Assembly: GCA_958295885.1 (NCBI GenBank)
Contig: OY282380.1
Coordinates: 3,775,070-3,839,069, forward strand
DNA from: Arenicellales bacterium
GTDB lineage: Bacteria; Pseudomonadota; Gammaproteobacteria; Arenicellales; JAJDZL01
DNA: 64,000 bases
Reading direction: 5' to 3'
Made by a program: the position numbers and the translations under genes. The notes beneath the pieces are model-generated. The model saw nothing but the letters and a program-made list of their open reading frames with translations, ran no database searches and had not been told where the DNA came from. Shown one piece after another: positions 1 through 10,350 of this stretch. The stretch's first letter is position 1. Every line of letters starts with the position of its first letter.

Positions 1-890
1 CACTCCGACTGCGCAAGCTGGAAGACAAACTCCGCGACCTCGGTCTGATGTGTTGTAATTTTCGTCTCTTTCTATTGTTGTCTGGCCATGGAACGCGGAC
101 GCGAGTCATGTCACATGCATAATTCACTGGTACGTGAATCAGACGAAAAATACCAGTTGTGTTCACGGTGAGCACTTAAGCGGAAAGAAACTTGGTCCGG
201 GCGCAATTTGTTTGATTGCTTTTTTATATGCTGCAATCACATGGATTTTTTTATGTCTCTAAGTCTTGCAATTAAGCGGGTCCGATAGTCGTCCAAGTCC
301 TCTGGAGCATTCAGCTGACGAGAATTCCAGCATGCACTTCATCAAGCTGTCGAAAAATCTCAGCTGTATGCGAGACGGCTCAACAATTTTTGCAAGCCTT
401 TTGGAGGACGGGAACTGGCGGTCCTGACTGTAGGGACGGAGTGAGAAAAAGTAATCTCACTGTCCCTTCGGCAGCACCAGCGTCCAAATCGCATCCAAAT
501 CTGTGGCAGACGGTTGGTGCATCTGGCAAGAGCAGAAAGCATAGGCTTTTCGGAATTCTCTCACTTAACGAAAGAGAGAATAGATGTTCTCAGACGAAAA
601 TCGATCTTCGTTTCGTAAAATAGAATTTATTCGAATGGGCGGTTCCGGGCTATGAGGCAACTTTGACATGCCGGCCAAGTCAAGAGAATGAGTCTAATTT
701 TCCAGCTCGGCAAGCAGACAGCCTGGAAGTTTACGGTCCGCAGGAAATTTTGCAATTCAATTTTTTCAGCGATGCTTCTGGTCCAGCTCACATGAATTTA
801 TTTGTCTTTGATCGAATTTCACGTCACAAAGAGGTGTTTGGCCGACCGAATCGAATGGCATCGCTCCGAATATTCCGCAGCGATGATCAT
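1..890. other. Left-edge stretch with no supportable gene
   Basis: No convincing gene was found. A frame open from base 3 to a TAA near base 120 begins with residues that look like a charged helix (LRLRKLEDKLRDLGL). It could be the 3' end of a gene cut by the window edge, but nothing identifies it. The remaining short frames have no recognisable motif and no ribosome binding site. The stretch ends against the 3' end of the minus-strand channel gene. Confidence 0.4.
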
Positions 891-1973
891 CTATAGGTCT
901 CTGCCGAAATAATGTTTCACTTTGGCGCGCCAGACGTCTGAATTCAATGTCTTAACAAGTGCTATATTGACTCTCTCCCGCAGCTCGCTTCCCTGTGCGA
1001 AAACAAGCCCGTATTCTTCGGACTCTTCGCCGAAAATGCGAACGATCAAGTCATCTCGGTCACGAACGACGTAATCAAGCAAGGCCTTATCGTAGACTAG
1101 AGCATCAAGTTTCTCACTCTCAATGGCTTCCACTCCCTGATCCAGATCCTCTACAGAATCCCAGGGGATCAAGAGTTTCGCAAGGGCTTGTTCAGCCGTA
1201 GTTCCACTCAGCGCTCCCACGCGGGAGTGTGCGAGCACGCTAGGATTTGCAGGCGCGCGCGTTAGCGAAGTGACTGTAAAGTAACTCGCAACCGCACCTG
1301 TAAATATAGATACCAGAAACATGCTTGCAACCATCCAAACGGCAGCGAATGCGCGGCCGCGTGGAGAATGAGGCGCAAAATCGCCATAGCCTACTGTCGT
1401 CAGCGTCGTCAAGGCCCAATAAGCGCCTTCGTGATTGGTACGTATGGACCCACCACCATCCCACCAGTTCATTGTTGCACCGATCGCGTACATCAATACT
1501 GCCAGCACTCCTAGGGCCAGCAGAATTTTTCCGCCTACTTCCAAGATCACATCCATGGTCCAAGCTGAACTGCGAGTCAGCATTCCGAGCGTGGTTCGAA
1601 AATAGGGATGTGAAAAATCGAGAGTGGTTTCTCGGTCTGATGTGATCGAGATCGCTCCTACTCCAATATCCACAGCACCCGCTCGCACTGAGTCAAGCAG
1701 TTGTTTCATGTTGAACACTTCAACATATGTGTATCTGAAACCGATCTGATCTGCAAGTAACTCCACCAGTTCCGATGTCAGTCCCCGCCATGTTTCGGCA
1801 GAGTCTTTCAGAGTGAAAGGACGGTCTGTCTTGATTGCGATTCGATAGTGAGGTTTCTCTTCAGTAGTCATGTGATGCGTCGCAAATACATCGCTGGCAC
1901 TTCCTGCCAATACTAAAATGGAAACGAACACTGAAAGTGATATCCAAGTGTATAAAAATTTTCTTGCTTTCAA
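891..1973 (-). CDS. Ionotropic glutamate receptor-like ligand-gated potassium channel (GluR0 type)
   Basis: The 360-residue protein combines a periplasmic amino-acid-binding module with a potassium pore. Residues 1-31 form an export signal. Residues about 40-135 are lobe 1 of a type-3 solute-binding domain, with a typical ligand-binding stretch at 110-125 (ITSDRE...DFSHPYF). Residues about 145-168 are TM1, 183-200 are a pore loop with the potassium filter TVGYGD at 193-198, and 208-232 are TM2. Lobe 2 (about 245-355) follows the pore, so the binding domain is split around the channel. This is the architecture of GluR0 and of eukaryotic glutamate receptors, except that the third membrane helix is absent as in GluR0. 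The ligand is probably an amino acid; which one cannot be told. The gene stands alone, with no operon partner. Confidence 0.9.
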   Translation of the reverse strand: MKARKFLYTWISLSVFVSILVLAGSASDVFATHHMTTEEKPHYRIAIKTDRPFTLKDSAETWRGLTSELVELLADQIGFRYTYVEVFNMKQLLDSVRAGAVDIGVGAISITSDRETTLDFSHPYFRTTLGMLTRSSAWTMDVILEVGGKILLALGVLAVLMYAIGATMNWWDGGGSIRTNHEGAYWALTTLTTVGYGDFAPHSPRGRAFAAVWMVASMFLVSIFTGAVASYFTVTSLTRAPANPSVLAHSRVGALSGTTAEQALAKLLIPWDSVEDLDQGVEAIESEKLDALVYDKALLDYVVRDRDDLIVRIFGEESEEYGLVFAQGSELRERVNIALVKTLNSDVWRAKVKHYFGRDL

Positions 1974-2794
1974 ATCTACTTACCTCAGAATTTGAGACCC
2001 ATCCGCCTAAACTGCCATATCAGCCTTAGAGCGTGAATTGTCACTGCCCATGGGGGTTGGAGACTGTAATTATCATTTCTCCCTATTTAGTTTATTCAAA
2101 TTCACGTGTTTATGTAAGACACAAACCTGCAGAAGTATCAATATTGGGATTCAAGTTTTGATCTGATTCTCCATAATGAATTGTAAGTCGTTGGTATCAT
2201 TGTTCTTGTAGTTTCAATCTGATTATGATTTAAAAATCAACACTAAAGTCATGGTCGATGTGTTCATTCCGAATCTGAGCCGGTACTTCCAGAAACTGCC
2301 AGATCTGCAAAGTGCCGCCAATACCCCCGACAGCATCGACATGGTTGCCTTTTCCGTGTTTTTCATGCAGTCACCGTAATTCCTGAAGTCATCGACAATG
2401 CTTTCGCCAAGCCCACGGTTGCAAAGAAGCCAAACCCCGCAGCCGAGAAACTCGCACCTATCTCCGACCGCTGTGCGTGACTGCCTTCATCCACCTGGCT
2501 GACAACGCAACCGTAAAGGAAATTAGAATGAACACACAACTCTAGTTTGAATTTCTGGTCGAATATGAACTCAAAAGCTCTTTTCGATACTAGATAGTAA
2601 AATAGTCTTGAATTTCTGGCACGATTTTAAATTTGGTTTGAGTGAATTTGACAAATTGAAACATCTCCTCGTGAGGCTATGGTTGCTCCTAGCAGAGGAT
2701 GTGTGAGATGTGGTCGAACGAAACTTCGATGATTGCAAAAGAGGGAAAATATTAAAATGAGGCCTGCCCAGAAAGTATTGATATTGGACTATAT
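1974..2794. other. Intergenic stretch, possibly with a decayed coding remnant
   Basis: No intact gene is present. Around 2250-2520 two neighbouring plus-strand frames give protein-like stretches (for example IPNLSRYFQKLPDLQ, then VTVIPEVIDNAF) interrupted by a stop and a frame change. This suggests a decayed gene that I cannot identify. The rest is AT-rich and featureless. Confidence 0.35.
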
Positions 2795-5489
2795 ATGACT
2801 GTTGTGACTACAAATTTTGTAGATTTGCCACAACCGCTGCAAGCCGCAATGAAACTTCCAGATGGTGCGCGGTTTTATCGCTGTGCCTTACAGGTCAATC
2901 CCTTCGCATATCTACAACGGCACAGGAAGCAGACCCCTTTCACTTCGGAAACCGAATACAACAGGAAAATAATTGAGAAGTGTCTTGAAGAAAATATTGA
3001 AGTAATCGGAGTCACTGATCACTATCGCGTGAAGGATTCTTGGAAATTAATCGCCGAAGCCCGCGAGTCCGGCATCTTTGCTTTCATTGGCTTCGAAGCC
3101 GTAACAAAGGATGGAGTTCATTTCCTGTGCCTATTTGACAGTGACAAGGAAAAATTTCTGGAACGATACATCGGCGATTGCGGGATCTACAATCAAAATA
3201 AAAAGTCTCCGATAGGGAGTTTGGATTCAGCTGAACTTCTGGAACGTTCCAAGGAATGGGGTTCTGTATGTATTGCCGCTCATGTAGCAACGAAAGGAGG
3301 TTTGCTCAATAAACTCTCGGGACAAACAAGGGTCAAAATCTGGACCTCACCTGATTTGCTCGCCTGCGCACTTTCCAGACATGCATATCAGACACCTGAA
3401 GGAATTAGACAAATCCTAAAGAACAAAGATCCGCAGCATAAGCGCCCGCATGCCATGGCGATAATAAGTGCATCGGATGTAATCCATCCTAATGATCTAA
3501 ATGAGGACCATGCGTCCTGTTTCATTAAAATGTCGGATGTTTCGGTTGAAGCATTTCGCCAAGCATTTCTTGATCCAGAGTCTCGTATTCGATTGTGTAG
3601 TGGCCAGCAGCCAGAACCTCATGTCGAAATTCTCGCCATGGCTTGGGAAGGTGGATTTCTACGAAACTCAGCTGTTCGTTTCAATGGCAATCTAAATGCA
3701 GTGGTTGGAGGACGTGGTACCGGAAAATCTACGATGATCGAAAGCATCCGCTATGTGCTCGGTCTTGATCCTATCACCGAAGACGCCAGAAAAGCTCACG
3801 AGGGCATAATCCGCGATGTATTGAAACCAGGAACTAAAATTTCACTGATAGCACGGTCACATTCGCCACTCGAACGCTGCTATCTTATTGAACGTACAGT
3901 ACCTAACCCTCCAATTGTTAAGGACGAATCCGGTAAAGTGCTTTCTTTATTGCCGCGAGACGTGATACCCGACGTGGAAGTTTATGGTCAGCACGAAATT
4001 TCCGACCTTGCCAAAAAACCTAGCAAGCTTACATTACTGCTAGAACGGTTTGTGTTTCGTGACCGTTCAATGACCACCCGGAAATCGGAGCTGATATTGG
4101 AGATGGAGAGATCCCGCGGCCGGATTTTAAGTGCGCAGCGCGATGTCAAAGCACTTGAAGATAAGCTCGCGACATTGCCTGCACTTGAAGAAAAAGAGAA
4201 GCACTTTCAACAAGCCGGGCTGGAAGAACGTTTCAAGGAAAAAAGCCTTTTAATTAAGGAAGAACGCGTGTTTTCAATTCTCCGTGAACGGCTTGGTTTT
4301 TATCATGAGCATCACGAAAATCTCGTCGAGAACCTTCCATTCGATGCGACGTTTGTGTCTGATAGAGCACTAGCAGGTTTGCCGAACCTAGAACAGCTGA
4401 CGGAGCTAAAAGGAATTCTCGATTCTCTAAGTTCACAGCTCCGGTCTGTCAGCGAGCAGTATGCCAAGGCCTTGTCCGATGTCGAAGGAGCCATCACTGA
4501 TGTAAAGGCGCGGTGGGGCAGTCGGCGCAAGGCTATTGAGAATCTATATGAGCAACTGCTTCGGGAGCTGCAGGAATCCAAGATTGACGGCGCAGAATTC
4601 ATACAACTCCGAAGGCAAATAGAGGAACTTCGCCCACTGAAACAGCAAACCGAAAGGCTCAAGCGTAAATTGGCAGCGTATGAAGAACACCGTTCTAGTT
4701 TGTTAAACGAATGGAAAAACATTAAGGCTGCTGATTACCGTCTTGTCAACATAGCAGCCAAAAAGGTTTCAGGGAAACTTCTTGACAGAGTTCGCGTTGA
4801 GGTCACAGAGGCGGGAGATCGTACTCCATTGGAAAAACTTTTGTGAGAAGTTGGGGGAAACCTTGCCCCTGCTCTAGGTCGACTTCGCACCCTGAACAAA
4901 CTGTCTTTACCTGAGTTCGCCAAATGTTGTCGGAAAGGTAAGGAGTCGTTGATGAAAAATTACGGATTGCCCCCCCGGTGCCGCTGAGAGGATTGCAGGG
5001 GCCGACGCTGAATTATTCATGAGACTTGAGGAACTGGAGCTGCCAGCTACAACTCGAATTGAATTGAATACGGCTAGAAAAGATGTGCAGGCGGAATTGC
5101 GGAAACTGAGTGAGCTCTCCACCGGTCAGAAAGCGACAGCCATTCTGTTGCTGTTGTTACTTGAGTCGGAAGGTCCTTTAGTAGTCGACCAACCTGAAGA
5201 CGACCTCGACAACCGCTTTATCACAGAAAGTGTCGTACCAATAATGCGGGAGGAGAAACGACGGCGGCAGTTTGTATTTTCTACTCATAATGCGAATATT
5301 CCGGTGCTCGGTGATGCGGAGCAAATCTTTGGACTTGATGCTTCCGGCGAAGCAAAGGAAGGTCAAGCGAGAATTACTCGCCAACGTATGGGTTCTATAG
5401 ATTTTCCGCCCGTCAAAGAATTAGTTGAAGAAATATTGGAAGGTGGCAAGGACGCGTTTGAGATACGTCGTTCAAAATATGGGTTTTGA
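2795..5489 (+). pseudogene. PHP-domain/SMC-like ATPase (TrlF-like), broken by a stop and a frameshift
   Basis: Read through its lesions, the product is about 900 residues. An N-terminal PHP-type metal-dependent phosphoesterase domain has VTDH (73-76), a GFE motif, AAHV and SASDV. It is followed by an ABC/SMC-type ATPase with Walker A GGRGTGKST (about 305-313), a Q-loop region (VYGQHEIS), a long coiled coil, the signature LSTGQKAT (base 5118 on), Walker B LVVDQPEDDLDN and an H-loop STHN. This order matches TrlF-family AAA-like ATPases, which occur in defence contexts. Two lesions split it: an in-frame TGA at 4844-4846, after which the same frame continues as homologous-looking sequence, and one extra C in a run of seven at 4970-4976, which moves the 3' part into another frame. 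The downstream part (from 5019) retains the signature and Walker B motifs. Two consensus errors are possible but less likely than decay. Confidence 0.8.
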
Positions 5490-6697
5490 TGATGATTACA
5501 AAAACAGAGCTTCTGGAGATTATCAGTAATGGTGAGAATTCCGGTGTAGACTTCAAGCGCGATGTTCTGACGAACCATCAGCTTGCGAAAACGCTTGTTG
5601 CTTTTTCTAATCTTGACGGTGGTATGGTTTTATTGGGTGTGGATGATGATGGAACGGTAACAGGGCTAACGCGGGACCGTCTGGAAGAATGGGTTATGAC
5701 TACGTGTCGGGACAAGATAAGACCTGCAATCATTCCATATTTCGGGACAATTAGTAATGTAGAACCGAATAAGGATGTAGCGATTGTTAAAGTACTGCGC
5801 GGATTTGCTGTGCACAGTCAGTGGCACAACAATAGAAACACCTATTACATACGGGTTGGTTCGGTAAGTCGGGAACCGTCGCCGCAGGAATTAAGTCGGT
5901 TATTCCAGCAGCGCGGTGCATTTCGCACTGATTTACGACCGATCTCAGGGTCAAAAATCAATGACTTGGACCGGAGACGACTCAAGGATTATTTCAGTCG
6001 AATTCGACAGCAGGAAGTTCCAAGGGATGTTGACGATTCTGGATGGCATAGATTGCTGGTCAACACCGAAATTATGGTGGAAGAAGGAGTAACTCTTGCA
6101 GGATTGTTGCTCTTTGGACAAACGCCAAAGCGATTTCTTCCGCAGGCGGGTGTTGACGCTGTGGCCTTTACAGGAGTGGAAAAGGATTATACGATTGCAG
6201 AGCGTATGACTTGTTACGGTCCAATGACTCCATTAATGGACAAACAAGGCAATGTTCTGGAAACCGGGATCGTCGACCAAGGACTGGAGTTCGTCCAACG
6301 CAATACAGCTTTGACAGCATATCTAGATAAAGGGGGACGCCGCGTAGTGCGCCCGGCATATCCCAAAGAAGCTGTTCGTGAAGCATTGGTTAACGCTCTG
6401 ATTCATCGGGATTACCTTCTGGTGAATACCGACATCGAATTAGCGGTATATCAAAATCGGTTGGAAATAATTTCACCAGGCAAACTCCTCAACGGCATAA
6501 CGCCAGAACGAATGCGAGCGGGAACAAGGTCCGCACGAAATCTGCTGCTTAAGGATGTAATGAGAGACTACGGTTATTTGGAACACATGGGGATGGGTGT
6601 GCCTCGAAAAATAGTTCGCGGCATGAAAGAACACAATCAAACTGACCCTGACTTGATCGAAGACGGTGAACGATTCATCGTGCGACTTTTTTCCTAG
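5489..6697 (+). CDS. AlbA_2 (Schlafen-type) domain ATP-binding protein
   Basis: About 402 residues. The N-terminal 130 residues are an AlbA_2/Schlafen-AlbA_2 fold (ENSGVDFKRD..., FSNLDGGMVLLGVDDDG), which binds nucleic acid or acts as a nuclease in related proteins. The C-terminal half carries the HATPase_c_4 signature (VREALVNALIHRDY, and a glycine-rich HMGMGVP stretch). Such proteins are usually annotated as putative transcriptional regulators or RNA-binding ATPases. The chosen ATG overlaps the last base of the upstream TrlF-like gene (TGATG), so the two were translationally coupled and probably acted together. The gene is intact although its partner is broken. A role in phage defence or RNA stress is inferred from the pairing. 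Confidence 0.8.
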   Translation: MMITKTELLEIISNGENSGVDFKRDVLTNHQLAKTLVAFSNLDGGMVLLGVDDDGTVTGLTRDRLEEWVMTTCRDKIRPAIIPYFGTISNVEPNKDVAIVKVLRGFAVHSQWHNNRNTYYIRVGSVSREPSPQELSRLFQQRGAFRTDLRPISGSKINDLDRRRLKDYFSRIRQQEVPRDVDDSGWHRLLVNTEIMVEEGVTLAGLLLFGQTPKRFLPQAGVDAVAFTGVEKDYTIAERMTCYGPMTPLMDKQGNVLETGIVDQGLEFVQRNTALTAYLDKGGRRVVRPAYPKEAVREALVNALIHRDYLLVNTDIELAVYQNRLEIISPGKLLNGITPERMRAGTRSARNLLLKDVMRDYGYLEHMGMGVPRKIVRGMKEHNQTDPDLIEDGERFIVRLFS

Positions 6698-6754
6698 ATT
6701 TCGTTTCGTCAGTAAAGTGGCAGGCACTCCCGAATTGGGTCGGCAGATCCGACT

Positions 6755-6778
6755 GGTAATTGGTAAATATTCGGCCAA
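6755..6778. repeat. Left end of the IS66-type transposon: target duplication plus terminal repeat
   Basis: GGTAATTG (6755-6762) is followed by GTAAATATTCGGCCAA (6763-6778). The same 16 bases occur inverted at 11222-11237, followed by the same 8 bases. A terminus starting GTAA and an 8-bp target duplication are typical of the IS66 family. Confidence 0.95.
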
Positions 6779-8313
6779 CCCTTATCGAATAGAAAAAATA
6801 TTTGCTTCAGCTATGGACACCACGACACAAATAGTGTATATAAATCGTGCATGTCAAATGAGCTCAACCCACTAAGCCCACCTGCGGAGTTTTCGGATTC
6901 GAGAAAAGGTGCATCGACGCCTTTTTCCAAACAATTCGTAAGGCTGTCGAAGCAGGAGCATATTCAGTTGAAGTATGATGTGAACCGTTGACGGGGCCTT
7001 GCTCAACAATGGAAAGACAAATGTTACCATTTGGAGCAATCCCAGCAGGAGCATGAAACCCGAAAGTATTTGAAGCTGCTGGAGAAGCATCGCCGGCAGA
7101 GTGAGGAATTGGAGCGAACAAAGGCGCGGGTATTGCAGTTGGAGAAACAAGTCTATGGTCGTAAAACTGAGAAAAAGCCGGTCAAAAAAAGCGAGGCTTT
7201 GGAACCTGCGTCGGCGGCGCCGAAGAAAAAGCGCGGCGCACAGCGCGGCAGCAAGGGTCATGGACGCACGCCTCGAGAGAAATTGGCGCGTGAAGTTGAA
7301 ACCTTGGATGTTGCGCCTGAAGATCAGGTGTGCGATTTCTGTGGCGCGGCCTATGCGCCGATGTCGAACACCGACAACTCGGAGATTCTGGAATATTTTA
7401 CGAAGGCGTATTTTCGCGAGATCCGGCGGAAAAAATATGCAAAGACCTGCAACTGCCGTCAAACTCCGGCCGTGGTGACAGCCAAGCCGGCGCCGCGGGT
7501 CATTGCCAAGGGACTGCTGGGGGTGTCGGTGTGGGTTGAGATTTTGCTGAGCAAGTATTCGTACAGTCGTTCGACCTGCAATCTGCTGCGCCAGATGCGT
7601 GATCAGGGCCTGGCGATCTCACAAGGTACGGTGACTGACGGTTTGAAGAAGATGGTGCCGTTGTTCGAGCCGCTGTTGGATCAGTTGATGCAGCGGCAGA
7701 TGGAAGATTCGGTATTTCACTGTGACGAGACCGGCTGGAAGGTCTATGAGAAGATGGAGGGGAAAATCGGCAATCGGTGGTATCTGTGGGTGTTTGAGAG
7801 CGCTTCATCGGTGATCTACCGCATTGAGCCGACGCGCAGCGGTGATGTTCCGATCAAGCACTTCAGTTCACTGTCTGAGAAGCTCAAGGAAGTGTTTGTC
7901 ATTTGTGACCGTTACAGTGGTTACAAACGATTGGCGAAGGTCAATGCGGCGATCATACTGGCCTTTTGCTGGGTTCATATGCGGCGGGATTATCTCGAAG
8001 CTGCGGTGCAGTACCCGCAACTGGAGCGGTGGATGTTCGAGTGGCGGGAGCGCATTGGCGAGATCTATCACCTCAATGCGCGTCGTCTGGAGCATTTCGA
8101 TGAGTCGAGGCCGTTGGCTCAGCAAAGCGAATCATTCATGCGCCAACAGCAGCGGCTTGAGCGCTCGGTCGAGCAGATGGAGCGGACTTTGAAGTATGAA
8201 TTGTCGGCAGAACAGATGCATCCGGCCCAACTCAAGGTGCTGAGCAGTCTGCAGAATCACTGGTCGGGGCTGATGGTGTTTTTAAAACATCCCCAGGTTG
8301 CGCTTGATAATAA

Positions 8314-9990
8314 CTCAAGTTTCGGAGTTGGAAAACACACGGCATTGTGATCTATAATATTAATATAAGGTATTGTTTTTATTTAATAATATAGCCTCAA
8401 ATGGTGTATAATGTTGGTTCTTAACAATCAACAACTAACCCCAAAGAGGCTATGGAATGAAACATTGTAGCAAAATGCCAAGATTACCCTCAAATTTTGA
8501 AGAAACGCTGACTGCTTCGAGCCTTCTCATTGACAATCTGTATGCCGAGTGCTGTCGCTCGCTGCATTTGAAAACGCTGCTGAACCGAGCGGGCATCACC
8601 AAGCGTAGCGGTTTGGATGTTGCACAAACGGTGTTTCTGCTGCTGACGCGGGTGTTTCTGCGGGACTCGTCAATCGCCATGTTCTGTCGCAAGTCGATGC
8701 AGGAATTCGTTCAAGCCAGTAAAGATCCACTCTACGACCTGTTGAAGAATCAAAAAGTCAATTGGCGTTCGTTTCATCAGTTGATGGCGCGCAAAGTGTA
8801 TCGCAGTTTGAATTTGAATCCAAACGGACTGCGTGCGTTGGTGGTCGATGACACGGTGAAAGTTCGCCGCGGCAAAAACATGGAGGGCGTCAGCCGCCAT
8901 TACGATCACACCTCGGGTCGGTGTGTGATGGGACAGCAGGTGGTGCAGTTGGGACTGGTGAGCGAAGAGCATTTTCTGCCGTTGGACAGCCAGATTTACA
9001 TCAGCAGCAAGGAAATCACCGGTCTGAAGAAAGAGCATGAGGACGGTCGAAGCATAGTCGCCCGGTTATGGCGGCAGGGGCTTGAAATGACGAAGCCGCA
9101 AATGGTCGAGGACATGCTCAAGCGAGTCTTGGGCAAGGGCTTTCGGGCTCCTTATCTGGTTGCGGATTCTTGGTATTCGAGCAAGAAGATCATGAACTTA
9201 GCGATGCAAAATGAAATGTGCGCAGTGCTGCGCATGAAAAAGGGAACAACCAAATATCGAGTGCAGGTTGGTACCGACAAAAAACAGCTGCTCAATGCCA
9301 AGGACATTTATTCGAAGTGCGTGCGCAAGAACTGGCGCAAGCTGCCCGGGCGGTCTTGGCAGGTGTTTTCCCTGAAAGTGGAACTAAAACTGCAGAGTGA
9401 TCCTAAGCAAGATCCGAGTTGGCATCCGGTGCAGCTTCTATTCGTGCGCGCACTGAAAGAAAACGGAGCCGCCGGCAGTCGCAGGGACTGGGCATTATTT
9501 TTGTCCACGGACGACCAATTGAGTCCTGAAAAGCTGCTCCAAATTTATTCTTTGCGTTGGAGTGTGGAAGTTTATTTCAAGGAAGCAAAGCAACAGCTGG
9601 GGTTTTTGTCCGAACAGACTCGCAGTTTCGCTTCGTTCGTCGCCTCGCTGCATCTTTGTGCGGTTCGTCACCTGATGCTCACTTACGCCAGTTCGAGTGA
9701 CGGCAGCGACAATCTGTGCGAAATCCGAGAACAGTTCAAAGACCAGCTCAACCAGTTCAGCCTGGCGCGGCGGCTGTGGCATTATTTCCTCGCGTTGATG
9801 GGACGCGTCATCCGCCAGACGAAAACTCTGACCGATGACGCGGTCAAACAGTTGACCTGCACCTTGAACCGAAAATTTGAACAGTTTTTCGAAAACAGTC
9901 TCCAACTTGACCCCGAAAGCATGCGCCTGGAGTATGAACCTGCTCCCTAAACATAAGAAATTAAAGCGATTTTGAACTCCGAAACTTGAG
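8314..9990 (+). mobile_element. IS4-family insertion sequence nested in tnpC
   Basis: This 1677-bp element has 16-bp perfect inverted ends (CTCAAGTTTCGGAGTT at 8314-8329 and its complement at 9975-9990). It is flanked by the direct repeat TAATAA (8308-8313 and 9991-9996). Deleting it with one repeat copy restores the IS66 transposase motif across the junction. It contains one intact transposase gene and may still be active. Confidence 0.93.
8457..9950 (+). CDS. IS4-family transposase
   Basis: The 497-residue DDE transposase has the first catalytic Asp in LVVDDT (Asp131) and the second in VADSWY (Asp237). The Glu lies in YSLRWSVEVYFKEAKQQ (Glu371), which fits the Y-(2)-R-(3)-E-(6)-K signature of the IS4 family exactly. 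The frame is complete from ATG, close behind the left terminal repeat, to TAA 40 bp before the right end, with no lesion. It is the only plainly intact transposase here besides the IS1634-type one at 55.9 kb. Its host gene, tnpC of the IS66 element, was inactivated by this insertion or was already dead. Confidence 0.93.
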   Translation: MKHCSKMPRLPSNFEETLTASSLLIDNLYAECCRSLHLKTLLNRAGITKRSGLDVAQTVFLLLTRVFLRDSSIAMFCRKSMQEFVQASKDPLYDLLKNQKVNWRSFHQLMARKVYRSLNLNPNGLRALVVDDTVKVRRGKNMEGVSRHYDHTSGRCVMGQQVVQLGLVSEEHFLPLDSQIYISSKEITGLKKEHEDGRSIVARLWRQGLEMTKPQMVEDMLKRVLGKGFRAPYLVADSWYSSKKIMNLAMQNEMCAVLRMKKGTTKYRVQVGTDKKQLLNAKDIYSKCVRKNWRKLPGRSWQVFSLKVELKLQSDPKQDPSWHPVQLLFVRALKENGAAGSRRDWALFLSTDDQLSPEKLLQIYSLRWSVEVYFKEAKQQLGFLSEQTRSFASFVASLHLCAVRHLMLTYASSSDGSDNLCEIREQFKDQLNQFSLARRLWHYFLALMGRVIRQTKTLTDDAVKQLTCTLNRKFEQFFENSLQLDPESMRLEYEPAP

Positions 9991-10350
9991 TAATAACTCT
10001 GGGGAACGCAAGATGCGCAACCCAGCGATGCTGCGCAAGAACTGCCGCGGCTCGGGCAGTCACTGGAGCGCTTCGCTGGCAGCACAGATGTTCTCAATCA
10101 TTCAGAGCGTGCTTTTGTGGGATCTCAATCCCCAGCGATGGCTGTATGAATATCTCAGCGCCTGCGCCGCCAATGGCGGACAGGCGCCTGAGGATCTTGA
10201 GGCTTTCATTCCCTGGCGGATGAGCGAGGCTCGACGGGCTGAGATGTCGCAGCCACCGGCTGCAGTCAGCCAGCGCAGTTCTCTGATCTCAAAGTGCGAG
10301 GCAGCGGTATCAACGCAACGCGGCTGTCTTTCAACCGTCTCACAGCCGCC

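Noticed and set aside
3..119. Open frame at the left edge with a helix-like start
   Set aside because: Only about 39 codons are visible, with no motif, and the sequence past codon 20 loses protein-like character. It could be a gene tail, but cannot be supported.
4844..4846. TGA in the TrlF-like gene as a selenocysteine codon
   Set aside because: No selenoprotein of this family is known, and a second frameshift lesion nearby makes decay the simpler reading.
6872..7462. Minus-strand frame of 196 codons inside tnpC
   Set aside because: It is the antisense of the IS66 transposase coiled-coil region and has no family match; codon bias of the plus frame explains it.
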